From the NCBI GenBank assembly GCA_022710185.1, contig JAKLHK010000001.1:188632-252631 (forward strand): 64,000 nt of DNA, read 5' to 3'. Under the pieces are notes generated by a model that saw only the letters and a list, made by a program, of their open reading frames with translations, was not told where the DNA came from and searched no databases. The position numbers and the translations under genes were made by a program. The stretch comes from Bacteroidota bacterium. Its GTDB lineage: Bacteria > Bacteroidota > Bacteroidia > Bacteroidales > JAGNHN01. This document shows positions 42,496 to 51,338 of the stretch, piece after piece; within the stretch, counting starts at the first letter, position 1, and the number at the start of each line of letters is the position of its first letter.

Positions 42496-43227
42496 ATGAG
42501 AACAAGCCCTACCCAACTGCTGCTCTGCGGAGCGTTTATCCTGTCAATGGGAACCCCTGCGCAGGATGTGGTGCGTATGCCCCTCATCGGCGACAAAGCC
42601 CCTTCGTTCACTGCCCAGACGACCCAGGGCGTGCTGAATTTTCCTGAGGACCAGTTGGGTAAGTGGAAGATCCTGTTCAGTCACCCTGCAGATTTCACCT
42701 CGGTGTGTTCCTCAGAGATCTTTGAGCTTTCCCTGATGCAGGACGAGTTCCAGAAGCTCAATACTGCGATCTATGTCCTTTCCACTGACGGGCTCAACAG
42801 CCATATCCAATGGGTAAAATCCATTGAGGAGTTGCGCTACAAAGATCGTTCATCGGAGCCCATACGATTTCCCCTGATCGCCGACGATCGCATGGAGATC
42901 TCCACCAAGTATGGAATGATCCATCCTTCGGCCAATTCCAAGGAAACCATACGGGCCGTGTTCATCATTGATCCGGAAAGCATCATCCGGATGATCGCCT
43001 ATTATCCATCATCGGTAGGCAGGAATCTTGAGGAGATCCGCCGGACGCTCATCGCCCTTCAGCTGCAGGAGCGCTACGACGTGCTTACCCCGGCCAACTG
43101 GGCACCTGGTCAGGATGTCATGATACATAGCCCAGCGAGCCTGGAGGAATCAAAGAAACTGAAAGCGAAAAAAGGTGATAATCTTTACAGCCTGAATTGG
43201 TTTATGTGGTTTCGCCGGCTTGATTAG
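42496..43227 (+). CDS. Exported 1-Cys peroxiredoxin (Prx6-like)
   Basis: A 243-residue thiol peroxidase. After a probable signal peptide ('PTQLLLCGAFILSMGTPAQ') the thioredoxin fold holds the catalytic PADFTSVC, Cys71, in the Prx pattern PxxxTxxC. The mature protein has no second Cys, so it is a 1-Cys type; 'LIADDRMEISTKYGMIHPSA', 'IRAVFIIDPESIIRMIAYYP' and NWAPGQDVMI are Prx6/AhpC-like features. A periplasmic or surface peroxide scavenger is inferred. It converges with mreD, 16 bases away. Confidence 0.88.
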   Translation: MRTSPTQLLLCGAFILSMGTPAQDVVRMPLIGDKAPSFTAQTTQGVLNFPEDQLGKWKILFSHPADFTSVCSSEIFELSLMQDEFQKLNTAIYVLSTDGLNSHIQWVKSIEELRYKDRSSEPIRFPLIADDRMEISTKYGMIHPSANSKETIRAVFIIDPESIIRMIAYYPSSVGRNLEEIRRTLIALQLQERYDVLTPANWAPGQDVMIHSPASLEESKKLKAKKGDNLYSLNWFMWFRRLD

Positions 43228-43243
43228 GCGAAAGGGACCTGCC

Positions 43244-43765
43244 TTATATCCTGGATGAACGCACAGGGTAAAACAGGTACTGGATGATGAGGATGAGGGT
43301 GAAAGTAACCAGGCTGCTGAGGAAGGCCCGTTTGAGGGTATCGAAGAATCCAGAGAAGCTGAACATTTCGAGCATGAAGAGGCTTAGGTGGTGTACGAGG
43401 ATGAGGAATCCGGCGTAGGAGACGAACCACTGCAGCCCCAGGTCGGCGATGGTGGGGTTGATGCCCGGCTCGTACTCCCTGCGGGAGGCGATGAAGGTGA
43501 GGGTAAGCGGGCGCATGAAGGCCATCAGGGTAAGGGCTGCGGCATGGATCCCTCCGGTACCGGAAAATATGTCCACGCCTATCCCAAGCAGGAAGGAGGA
43601 GGTGAGCACCAGCCAGCCGGGGGTTTCGAAGGGCAGCAACAATACGAAGAGTACATAGAGGTAGGGGTTGATGTAACCGCCCAGGTGCACGTTATCGAGC
43701 ACGAAGACCTGCAACACGAGCAGGACGAAGAACCGGAGGACGTTGCGAACGATCAGATTATTCAT
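43244..43765 (-). CDS. mreD: Rod shape-determining protein MreD
   Basis: A 173-residue hydrophobic protein with five or six membrane helices (e.g. 'LFVLLLPFETPGWLVLTSSF'), the size and layout of MreD, part of the elongasome. Identification rests on its place directly after mreC (8-base overlap) and before no further mre gene. Residues 'NVHLGGYINPYLYVLFVLLL' are usual for Bacteroidota MreD. mrdA and rodA, often next, are not here. Confidence 0.85.
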   Translation of the reverse strand: MNNLIVRNVLRFFVLLVLQVFVLDNVHLGGYINPYLYVLFVLLLPFETPGWLVLTSSFLLGIGVDIFSGTGGIHAAALTLMAFMRPLTLTFIASRREYEPGINPTIADLGLQWFVSYAGFLILVHHLSLFMLEMFSFSGFFDTLKRAFLSSLVTFTLILIIQYLFYPVRSSRI

Positions 43766-44585
43766 CCTGGGGTAGCTTTAGCTGGTCAAGTTCTTCCCTG
43801 GCCAGGTCGCGGATAACATAAACATGGTCCACCCCCCGGAAGGGGGTGAGCAGTTCCAGGGTGATGGTATGAAAATGGTCTCCTTCGCGCATGAAATGCC
43901 TTTTGACGACCCCAATAGGCTGTCCGGCGGGGAAAATGAGGGAGTATCCACTGGTGATCACGGTATCCCCTGCCCTGAGGACCACATGCCCGGGCACTTC
44001 TGTAAGTGCGGCCTCCTCGGCTGAACCACCTTCCCAGCGCACGGTGCCCACATATCCGCTGCGCTTGATGCGTCCGCTCAGGCGCACATCTTTATGAAGC
44101 ATGGAAAGCACTGATGCATAATGCTTTGAGGCGCTGTGTACTATACCCACCACGCCCTGGGAAGTGATCACGCCCATGTCCTTGTGGATACCGTCGTCCT
44201 CCCCTTTATCGATAACCAGGTAATTGCTCCTGCGGTTGAAGGTGCTTCGGATCACCCGGGCGGGCACATACTCGAAGCGCTGGCGGTACACGGTATCTTC
44301 ACGGTAAAAGACTTTCTTGCTGCTGAGCACGAAGCTCTCTTTCAGGCTTGCCCTCAGGAGGGCGTTTTCCCTCACCAGGGCCTCATTGGCCTGGCGAAGG
44401 GAGAAATAGTCCAATACCCGGTCGTAGCGCTCCTGCACCCTGCCGGTGAAGCTGCTGGAGGCGGAGAGGATGATGGACTGCTGGTATCCGTTGTGGCGTA
44501 TGATGAAGTAGAGGGCGATGGCCTCGAAGGTCACGAATAGCAGGGTGAACCGAATTTGCCAGAGCAGGTCGAGGATGTTCCGCAT
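43758..44585 (-). CDS. mreC: Rod shape-determining protein MreC
   Basis: A 275-residue elongasome scaffold: short cytoplasmic start, membrane helix (FTLLFVTFEAIALYFIIRH), coiled coil (about 60-85), then the two beta-barrel domains with 'VIRSTFNRRSNYLVIDKGED' and DMGVITSQGVVGIV. MreC links MreB filaments to periplasmic wall synthesis. A promoter element lies just 4 bases before its ATG, suggesting a leaderless transcript besides read-through from mreB. Confidence 0.93.
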   Translation of the reverse strand: MRNILDLLWQIRFTLLFVTFEAIALYFIIRHNGYQQSIILSASSSFTGRVQERYDRVLDYFSLRQANEALVRENALLRASLKESFVLSSKKVFYREDTVYRQRFEYVPARVIRSTFNRRSNYLVIDKGEDDGIHKDMGVITSQGVVGIVHSASKHYASVLSMLHKDVRLSGRIKRSGYVGTVRWEGGSAEEAALTEVPGHVVLRAGDTVITSGYSLIFPAGQPIGVVKRHFMREGDHFHTITLELLTPFRGVDHVYVIRDLAREELDQLKLPQDE

Positions 44586-44589
44586 GGTT

Positions 44590-44597
44590 CAAAGGTA
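44590..44597 (-). promoter_or_regulatory. -7 promoter element TACCTTTG abutting mreC
   Basis: Exact TAnnTTTG match on the minus strand with only 4 bases to the ATG; start of transcription would fall at or near the start codon. Confidence 0.45.
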
Positions 44598-44683
44598 CGG
44601 AAACAACATGATGTGTTTTACCCGGCCTTCCGGTCCGTTCCGGGTGGCGCCCACGCCTTGTCGGCAGGCCTGGGGAGTGCGGG

Positions 44684-45706
44684 TCACTTGATAAGGAAGG
44701 TGAACTTGTCGAAGTTCTTGAGGGCGATGCCGGTACCCCGGGCCACGGCGCGCAGGGGGTCTTCGGCCACGTGCACGGGAAGCTTGGTTTTAAGGCTGAT
44801 GCGCTTATCCAGTCCGCGCAGCAGCGAACCGCCCCCAGCCAGATAGATTCCGGTTCGGTAGATGTCGGCACTGAGTTCCGGGGGGGTCATTTCGAGGGCG
44901 TTGAGCACGGCGGTCTCGATCTTGGAGATGGACTTGTCGAGGGCGTGGGCAATCTCCACATAGTTCACCTTGATCTCCTTGGGGATTCCGGTGAGCATAT
45001 CCCGGCCATGCACGGCGAAATCGTCGGGGGGGTTCTCTATCTCGGCCATGGCGGCGCCCACTTCGATCTTGATGCGCTCGGCGGTGCGCTCCCCGATGTT
45101 GATGTTATGCTGTTTGCGCATGTACTCCTCAATGTCGGAGTTGAAGTCGTCGCCGGCGATGCGGATGGATTTATTGTTGACGATTCCCCCCAGGGCGATC
45201 ACGGCGATCTCGCAGGTGCCCCCGCCGATGTCGATGATCATGTTCCCGGTGGGTTCCAGCACGTCGATTCCGATTCCGATGGCGGCGGCCATGGGCTCAT
45301 GGATGAGCCGGACCTCTTTGGCCCCGGCCTGTTCGGCGCTGTCCTTCACGGCGCGTTCCTCCACCTCGGTGATGCCGGAAGGGATGCAGATGACCATCTT
45401 CAGGGCAGGGGGAAAGAGCGTGCGTTTGGTGAACACCATGCGGATCATTTCGCGCAGCATGGCCTCGGCCGAGTGGAAGTCGGCGATAACGCCATCGCGC
45501 AGGGGGCGGATGGTCTTGATGTTCTCGTGGGTCTTCCCGTGCATCATCATCGCACGTTTGCCCACGGCGATAATCTTTTGTGTGGAGCGTTCCAGCGCCA
45601 CGATGGAGGGTTCGTCCACCACCACCTTGTCATTGTAAATGATGATGGTGTTGGCGGTGCCAAGGTCTATGGCTATCTCTTTGGTAAGGAATGAAAACAA
45701 TCCCAT
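44684..45706 (-). CDS. mreB: Rod shape-determining protein MreB (actin-like)
   Basis: A 340-residue actin homologue that forms membrane-bound filaments directing wall growth. Phosphate 1 'IAIDLGTANTIIIYNDK', 'RPLRDGVIADFHSAEAMLRE', phosphate 2 'NMIIDIGGGTCEIAVIALGG' and the adenosine motif 'YLAGGGSLLRGLDKRI' are all clear. Order purH-mreB-mreC-mreD on one strand is that of other Bacteroidota. No promoter element was seen in the 72 bases before it. Confidence 0.97.
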   Translation of the reverse strand: MGLFSFLTKEIAIDLGTANTIIIYNDKVVVDEPSIVALERSTQKIIAVGKRAMMMHGKTHENIKTIRPLRDGVIADFHSAEAMLREMIRMVFTKRTLFPPALKMVICIPSGITEVEERAVKDSAEQAGAKEVRLIHEPMAAAIGIGIDVLEPTGNMIIDIGGGTCEIAVIALGGIVNNKSIRIAGDDFNSDIEEYMRKQHNINIGERTAERIKIEVGAAMAEIENPPDDFAVHGRDMLTGIPKEIKVNYVEIAHALDKSISKIETAVLNALEMTPPELSADIYRTGIYLAGGGSLLRGLDKRISLKTKLPVHVAEDPLRAVARGTGIALKNFDKFTFLIK

Positions 45707-45778
45707 TGTTGCTGTTCCGATTTGTTCCGCACCTGCGGATTTCCCTGATACGTCATTCGTCCTGAAAAGGTTGCCTGC

Positions 45779-47329
45779 TCAGTGCCTGAAATGCCGGACA
45801 CCGGTGAACACCATGGCCATGCCGTGGGTATTGCAGTAACCTACACTGTCCTCATCGCGGATGGAGCCTCCCGGTTGGATCACCGCGGTGATTCCTTGGG
45901 TATGGGCGATCTCCACCGAGTCGGCGAAGGGGAAGAAGGCATCGGAGGCCATCACTGCGCCTTCGAGGCTGAAGCCGAAGGCCCGGGCCTTGTCGGCCGC
46001 CTGGCGCAATGCGTCCACCCTTGAGGTCTGCCCCGTACCGCTGCCCACCAGTTGCTTGTCCCTGACCAGGACGATGGCATTCGACTTGGTGTGCTTAACG
46101 ATGCGGTTGGCGAACCGCAGATCGGAGAGCTCCCGTTCCGAGGGCGTCCTTTGGGTAGCCACCGTAAACCCTTCATCCCCACCGACCACCTTATCCCTTT
46201 CCTGCATGATCATGCCATTGAGCAGGGTGCGGAACTGTACGGGGCCGAATTCAAAGGACCTGGCCTGCAAAAGTATTCTATTTTTCCTGGACTTCAGCAG
46301 TTCCAGCGCTTCCGGACTATAGGCAGGTGCATAGAGGATCTCGAAGAAGATCTTGTTGACTTCTTCGGCCACATCGGCATTCACTGGGCGGTTGCATACC
46401 AGCACTCCCCCGAAAGCTGAGACCGGGTCGGCGGCCAGGGCAGCCTTCCAGGCATCCGTGAGCAAGGGGCGCGATGCCAGGCCACAGGCGTTGTTGTGCT
46501 TGATGACCGCGAACGTGGGTTCATCGAACTCCCCGATGAGCTGAATGGCCGCATCGAGGTCTACCAGGTTGTTGTATGAAAGGGGCTTGCCATGGAGCTG
46601 TTCGGCCACCTCATCCAGTTTGCCGAAGAACACGGCCTGTTGATGGGGATTTTCGCCGTAGCGCAGCCCCTGGGCATCGTCCATGGCCAGGCGGAAACCG
46701 TCCGGCGGTCCATCCTGGGAGAAGTAGCGGTATATGGCGGCATCATAGGCCGAGGAGACACCGAAGGCATGACGGGCGAATTCGCGCCGTTGAGCCAGGC
46801 CCGTGACCCCTTCAGCTTCATCCAGCAGCTGCAGGAGCATGGCATAGCGGTTCCGTGAGGCAACGATGAGTACATCGCGGTGGTTCTTGGCGGCGGCGCG
46901 GATGAGCGATATGCCCCCGATATCAATCTTTTCGATGACTTGTTCCTCCGTCCCGCCCCCGGCCACGGTCTCGGTGAAGGGATAGAGGTCCACGATCACC
47001 AGATCGATGGGGGGCACGGCATACTGCTCCATTTCCTGCAGGTCGGAAGCCAGGCCGCGTCGTCCGAGTATGCCTCCAAACACCTTGGGATGCAAGGTCT
47101 TGACCCTTCCGCCCAGGATAGAAGGATAACCGGTGAGGGCTTCCACCCTGTGCACGGGCAGCCCACAGGAGGCGATCCAATCGGCGGTTCCCCCGGTGGA
47201 AAGCAGTTCCACCCCCAGGGCATGCAGTTTCCTCACTATAGGTTCGAGGCCATCCTTATGATAAACCGAAAGGAGGGCCCTGCTGATCTTTCTTGGTAGT
47301 TCCTGCGTCATTTTCAATACTTTACTCAT
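45779..47329 (-). CDS. purH: Bifunctional AICAR transformylase/IMP cyclohydrolase
   Basis: Catalyses the final two steps of IMP synthesis. The 516-residue product has the N-terminal MGS-like cyclohydrolase domain ('ISRALLSVYHKDGLEPIVRK', LLSTGGTADWI, HPKVFGGILGRR) and the AICAR transformylase domain with the catalytic 'KHNNACGLAS' (Lys-His). C-terminal 'DEDSVGYCNTHGMAMVFTGV' matches the family end RHFRH. Start 47329 or 47311 is chosen because a -7-like element (47345-47352) makes the ATG at 47347 too early. Confidence 0.95.
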   Translation of the reverse strand: MSKVLKMTQELPRKISRALLSVYHKDGLEPIVRKLHALGVELLSTGGTADWIASCGLPVHRVEALTGYPSILGGRVKTLHPKVFGGILGRRGLASDLQEMEQYAVPPIDLVIVDLYPFTETVAGGGTEEQVIEKIDIGGISLIRAAAKNHRDVLIVASRNRYAMLLQLLDEAEGVTGLAQRREFARHAFGVSSAYDAAIYRYFSQDGPPDGFRLAMDDAQGLRYGENPHQQAVFFGKLDEVAEQLHGKPLSYNNLVDLDAAIQLIGEFDEPTFAVIKHNNACGLASRPLLTDAWKAALAADPVSAFGGVLVCNRPVNADVAEEVNKIFFEILYAPAYSPEALELLKSRKNRILLQARSFEFGPVQFRTLLNGMIMQERDKVVGGDEGFTVATQRTPSERELSDLRFANRIVKHTKSNAIVLVRDKQLVGSGTGQTSRVDALRQAADKARAFGFSLEGAVMASDAFFPFADSVEIAHTQGITAVIQPGGSIRDEDSVGYCNTHGMAMVFTGVRHFRH

Positions 47330-47344
47330 TAAAAAGAGGGACTG

Positions 47345-47352
47345 CAAGTTTA
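47345..47352 (-). promoter_or_regulatory. Candidate -7 element TAAACTTG for purH
   Basis: One mismatch from TAnnTTTG on the minus strand, 15 bases before the proposed ATG at 47329. Confidence 0.35.
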
Positions 47353-47466
47353 CGAATAACCCCTGGCATTCCCATGCCTGCTCACAAGCTCAACATGGAA
47401 TTCTTGCCGGGGTACCGTAACGGGGCAGGGAAGGGTATTGAGGTAAAGGCTGTGGCAAAATCACTG

Positions 47467-47474
47467 TATCTTTA
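47467..47474 (+). promoter_or_regulatory. Candidate -7 element TATCTTTA for the MacB-like permease gene
   Basis: One mismatch from TAnnTTTG, 44 bases before the ATG at 47519. Confidence 0.4.
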
Positions 47475-47518
47475 CCTGAGGAAAGGCCAAGTCACTTCAC
47501 TTACCAAGACCTCCCCGC

Positions 47519-48772
47519 ATGCAAAAGGCGCTGATGTTCGTCAAACTGTTCCATGAGAGCTTCCGCTTCGCGGTCAACGCCATCATCGTGAACAAGTTGC
47601 GCACCATTTTGTCGCTTTCCGGCATCACCATCGGCATTTTCGCCATCATTACGGTGTTCACCATTTTCGATTCCATGGAGTCGGAGATCCGTAAGAGCAT
47701 CAGCGCCCTGGGATCCAATGTGCTTTTCGTGCAGAAGTGGCCCTGGTCGATGGGCGGGGAATATCCCTGGTGGAAGTACTTCAACCGGCCGGAGCCCAAC
47801 CTGGATGACCTGAAGGCCATTCAGCGGCAGAGCCGCACCGCGGAAGCCTCGGCCTACATGATGGGCGTGGAGCGCACGGTAAAGCGAGGCAACAACGCCA
47901 TCGAAGGCGTGACCATCATCGGGGTTTCCCAGGATTACGACAAGGTGATGGAGGTGAACATTGCCGATGGCCGCTTCTTTACGCCGATTGAATCGATGAA
48001 CGGCCACAGCGTCTGCCTGCTGGGGGCCGAGGTAGCGGAGAATCTCTTTCCCGGAGGCGATCCTATGGGCAAGGACATAAAGGTTTTCGGTCAGCGCTTC
48101 CATGTGATCGGGGTGCTGGTGAAGGAGGGCGAGGACATGTTCAGCAACAGCGGCGACAACCAGGTGATCGTACCTGTGAACTTCACGCGCAACCTCTTTG
48201 ACTTGCGGCAGACCGACGGCACCATAGCCGTGAGGGCCAGGGAGGGGATCAGCAACGATGAGATGCGCGACGAACTCACCGGCATACTGCGTTCCGCACG
48301 CAAGCTCAAGCCCAGGGCCGATGACGATTTTGCCATCAACGAGACCGATCTGATCAGCAAGGGCTTCGACCAGCTGTTCGGGGTGATCGCCCTGGTGGGA
48401 TGGATCATCGGGGGCTTCTCCTTACTGGTAGGAGGCTTCGGGATTGCCAACATCATGTTTGTCTCGGTCAGGGAGCGCACCAGCATCATTGGCATCGAAA
48501 AGGCCCTGGGGGCCAAGCGCTACTTCATCCTCCTGGAGTTCCTGTTCGAGGCGGTCATCCTTTCGTTGATCGGCGGCTTGCTGGGGCTGCTGCTGGTGTT
48601 CGGCATCACCTTCGTAATCAGCCAGGCCATGAACATGGAGGTCACGCTCAGCATCTTCAACATCATCCTCGGCCTGGGGGTCTCCTTCTTTATCGGACTG
48701 GTGTCGGGAATAGTCCCCGCTATGGTGGCCTCCCGGCTCAATCCGGTAGTGGCTATCCGGTCGAACGGCTAG
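47519..48772 (+). CDS. MacB/FtsX-type ABC transporter permease
   Basis: A 417-residue permease with MacB layout: N-terminal helix ('LRTILSLSGITIGIFAIITV'), a large periplasmic MacB_PCD domain (about 60-280), and three C-terminal helices in an FtsX domain with 'SVRERTSIIGIEKALGAKRY' as coupling motif and the closing 'SGIVPAMVASRLNPVVAIRS'. Such proteins use ATP from a separate LolD-type ATPase to move lipoproteins, peptides or drugs across the periplasm. No ATPase gene adjoins, so it likely shares one encoded elsewhere. Confidence 0.9.
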   Translation: MQKALMFVKLFHESFRFAVNAIIVNKLRTILSLSGITIGIFAIITVFTIFDSMESEIRKSISALGSNVLFVQKWPWSMGGEYPWWKYFNRPEPNLDDLKAIQRQSRTAEASAYMMGVERTVKRGNNAIEGVTIIGVSQDYDKVMEVNIADGRFFTPIESMNGHSVCLLGAEVAENLFPGGDPMGKDIKVFGQRFHVIGVLVKEGEDMFSNSGDNQVIVPVNFTRNLFDLRQTDGTIAVRAREGISNDEMRDELTGILRSARKLKPRADDDFAINETDLISKGFDQLFGVIALVGWIIGGFSLLVGGFGIANIMFVSVRERTSIIGIEKALGAKRYFILLEFLFEAVILSLIGGLLGLLLVFGITFVISQAMNMEVTLSIFNIILGLGVSFFIGLVSGIVPAMVASRLNPVVAIRSNG

Positions 48773-48881
48773 GGATAAGGACATTCCGGGTTTTTTTTGT
48801 GTTTTTTTCCGACAGGAGGGGGTCAGAACGTATATATTCACATGCGTCCGGCAAGGCTGTCGGCGACAAGGGGCTATTCCC

Positions 48882-48889
48882 TATCTTTA
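48882..48889 (+). promoter_or_regulatory. Candidate -7 element TATCTTTA for recJ
   Basis: One mismatch from TAnnTTTG, 18 bases before the ATG; it sets the start at 48908 instead of the longer frame from 48797. Confidence 0.45.
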
Positions 48890-48907
48890 CAGATTAAACC
48901 AAAACTG

Positions 48908-50674
48908 ATGGACAAACGATGGGTGCTCAGGCAACAAGGTGATCCCCAGGCGGTTGAGAGCTTGTCCCAGGCGTTGAACATCGAACGGGTACTGGCCAAT
49001 CTCCTGGTTCAACGGGGGATCCGCTCATTTGAAGCGGCGGAGAATTTTTTCCGCCCCAAGCTGGACCACCTCCATGATCCCTTTTTAATGAAGGACATGG
49101 ACCTGGCGGTAGCCCGTATCGAGGAGGCCTTCCGCAAGGGGGAGAAGATTCTGGTATACGGGGATTACGACGTGGACGGGACCACGGCGGTGGCCCTGGT
49201 GTATACATTCATCCATAAGCTTTACGAAAAGGTCGATTACTATATCCCTGACCGTTATTCGGAAGGGTACGGGATCTCGGAAAAAGGCATTGATTTCGCC
49301 CAGGAGAACGGGTTCAGCCTCATCATTGCCCTGGACTGCGGCATCAAGGCGATCAACAAGGTACGCTATGCCAAGGCCAAGGGCATCGATTTCATCATCG
49401 GAGACCATCACCGGCCCGGGGATGAGCTGCCGGAGGCGGTGGCGGTGCTTGATCCCAAGCGGGCCGATTGCGGATACCCCTACAAGGAGCTCAGCGGCTG
49501 CGGGGTAGGGTTCAAGCTCATCCAGGCCTATTCCAAAAAGAACAACCTGCCGTTCACCGAACTGAAGCGCTACCTCGACCTGGTGGTGATCAGCATCGCT
49601 TCTGATATCGTCCCCATCACGGGCGAAAACCGCATCCTGGCCTATTTCGGACTCAAGCTCATCAACCACCGGCCCCGGCCTGGCATAGAGGCCATACTGA
49701 AATTCTCCAACATCCGGCGAAACACCAAGGAAAGCATCACACATACATCGCGCTACCGCAACTATTTCAGCCGGGAGCTCACCATCAGCGACCTGGTGTT
49801 CCTCGTAGGTCCCCGCATCAACGCGGCCGGACGCATGGAAAGCGGGAAGAATTCGGTGCGCCTGCTGGTGAGCGAGACACTGCAGGATTCGGATATCCTG
49901 GGCGAGAAAATCAATCAGCAGAACAACGACCGCCGCGATCTGGATTCCCAGACCACCCAGATGGCGCTGGACATGATCAACAACGACCCTTCCCTGCAGC
50001 ATTCCCGAACCACCATAGTGTACCACCCCGAGTGGCATAAGGGGGTGATCGGGATTGTGGCCTCCCGGCTAACGGAAAACTTTTACAAGCCCACCATCGT
50101 GCTCACCCGTTCCAACGGGCTTATCACCGGTTCGGCCCGTTCCATCAAGGACTTCGATGTTTATGAGGCCATTGATGCCTGTTCGGACCTGCTGGAGCAC
50201 TTCGGGGGGCACAAATACGCCGCCGGGTTATCCCTGCAGCCGGAAAACCTGGACAAGTTCAGGGAGCGCTTCGAGAACTACGCCCGGGAAAAACTGAGCG
50301 ATGCCATGATGGTGCCTGAGATCGAGATCGATGCGGAAATCACCCTCAACCATATCAGTCCGAAATTCTACCGGGTGCTGAAACAATTCGCGCCCTTCGG
50401 GCCGGGAAATATGTCACCGGTGTTCCTGACCCATGAGGTAGTAGGATCTGAAGACACCCGGATCGTAGGAAGTAACCATTTGAAGCTCAGTGTGTTTCAC
50501 CCAAATATCAATACTTACCCCAAAGACGCTATTGCCTTTCAGCTGGGACAATACTGCAAACGCATCCAGAAAGGGGAGCGGTTCGACTTTTGCTACCACC
50601 TCGAGGAGAACGAATGGAACGGCAATGTCAGCCTGCAATTGAATGTCAAGGATATCAGAATGATTGATGGTTGA
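48908..50674 (+). CDS. recJ: Single-strand DNA-specific 5'-3' exonuclease RecJ
   Basis: Degrades single-stranded DNA 5' to 3' in recombination and mismatch repair. A 588-residue DHH-family protein: motif I GDYDVDG (Asp86, Asp88), motif II ALDCG (Asp143), motif III GDHHRPG (Asp166, His167, His168), then DHHA1 with GRMESGKNS and the GGHKYAAG signature, and an OB-like C-terminal domain. The stop codon lies inside array I. Confidence 0.95.
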   Translation: MDKRWVLRQQGDPQAVESLSQALNIERVLANLLVQRGIRSFEAAENFFRPKLDHLHDPFLMKDMDLAVARIEEAFRKGEKILVYGDYDVDGTTAVALVYTFIHKLYEKVDYYIPDRYSEGYGISEKGIDFAQENGFSLIIALDCGIKAINKVRYAKAKGIDFIIGDHHRPGDELPEAVAVLDPKRADCGYPYKELSGCGVGFKLIQAYSKKNNLPFTELKRYLDLVVISIASDIVPITGENRILAYFGLKLINHRPRPGIEAILKFSNIRRNTKESITHTSRYRNYFSRELTISDLVFLVGPRINAAGRMESGKNSVRLLVSETLQDSDILGEKINQQNNDRRDLDSQTTQMALDMINNDPSLQHSRTTIVYHPEWHKGVIGIVASRLTENFYKPTIVLTRSNGLITGSARSIKDFDVYEAIDACSDLLEHFGGHKYAAGLSLQPENLDKFRERFENYAREKLSDAMMVPEIEIDAEITLNHISPKFYRVLKQFAPFGPGNMSPVFLTHEVVGSEDTRIVGSNHLKLSVFHPNINTYPKDAIAFQLGQYCKRIQKGERFDFCYHLEENEWNGNVSLQLNVKDIRMIDG

Positions 50675-50716
50675 TATATCATCAATCACAAATGAACCAT
50701 CAACCATTTACCATCA
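50661..50716. repeat. Degenerate 7-base tandem array I between recJ and lysE-type gene
   Basis: Eight units in register (TGATTGA, TGGTTGA, TATATCA, TCAATCA, CAAATGA, ACCATCA, ACCATTT, ACCATCA) that cover both stop codons of the convergent genes. Nested inverted repeats: TGATTGATG (50661-50669) with CATCAATCA (50680-50688), and ATGGTTGAT (50667-50675) with ATCAACCAT (50699-50707). A bidirectional terminator-like role is possible. Confidence 0.8.
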
Positions 50717-51337
50717 GTATCCCATTCCGATGCGGGCGATGAGAAGGATGCCGAACAGGACCAGGAACACCCCGACCACGCGGTTGACGGTGGTGAGCAC
50801 CCGGGGCTTCAGCAACCCGCTGATGAGGTGGGCGCCATAGCATTTGAGCAGATCGGTAAGGATGACGGTTCCCAGCAATCCGAGGAAGAAGACGTACATA
50901 TCGGGGGTGTTGATCCCGTAGTTGGAACTTACGGAGATCACCACGCTCATCCAGAAGATCCAGAGAAAGGGGTTGGTGATGTTGAGAAAGAAGCCCTTCA
51001 GCAGAAAGGTAAGGGGTCCGGGCACCTTCAGCTCGGGCAGTTCGCTCTCCCGGGCCGCCACCACTTTGCGGGTGAAAGTATAGATCCCCGTGCCTATCAG
51101 CACGAAGCCTCCGATGATCCCGAAGTAAAGGTGCATCCCCTTGTTTTCAAGCACGCGTTCGGCGCCAATAGTGCTGAGGTACACCATGCTGATGTCGCTG
51201 AGAAAGACACCCATGGCAAGAATGGCGGCCGAACGGAAACCCCGGTGCATGGCTGTTTGAAGCAGGGCGAAGAACGCTGGTCCGAGCAGGATGGCCAGAG
51301 TAAGACCGAGCAATATGCCTTCAAGGAGGGGCGCCAT
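50714..51337 (-). CDS. LysE-family amino acid exporter
   Basis: A 207-residue protein with six membrane helices and the LysE/RhtB family features: 'LLEGILLGLTLAILLGPAFF' as the first helix, FLSDISMVYLS, and 'FFLNITNPFLWIFWMSVVIS' in which the NP pair is conserved. The family exports amino acids or derivatives driven by the proton gradient; the substrate cannot be told. It begins one base before the GH3-like gene's stop region (gap 1 base), so the two are co-transcribed. Confidence 0.87.
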   Translation of the reverse strand: MAPLLEGILLGLTLAILLGPAFFALLQTAMHRGFRSAAILAMGVFLSDISMVYLSTIGAERVLENKGMHLYFGIIGGFVLIGTGIYTFTRKVVAARESELPELKVPGPLTFLLKGFFLNITNPFLWIFWMSVVISVSSNYGINTPDMYVFFLGLLGTVILTDLLKCYGAHLISGLLKPRVLTTVNRVVGVFLVLFGILLIARIGMGY

Positions 51338-51338
51338 A

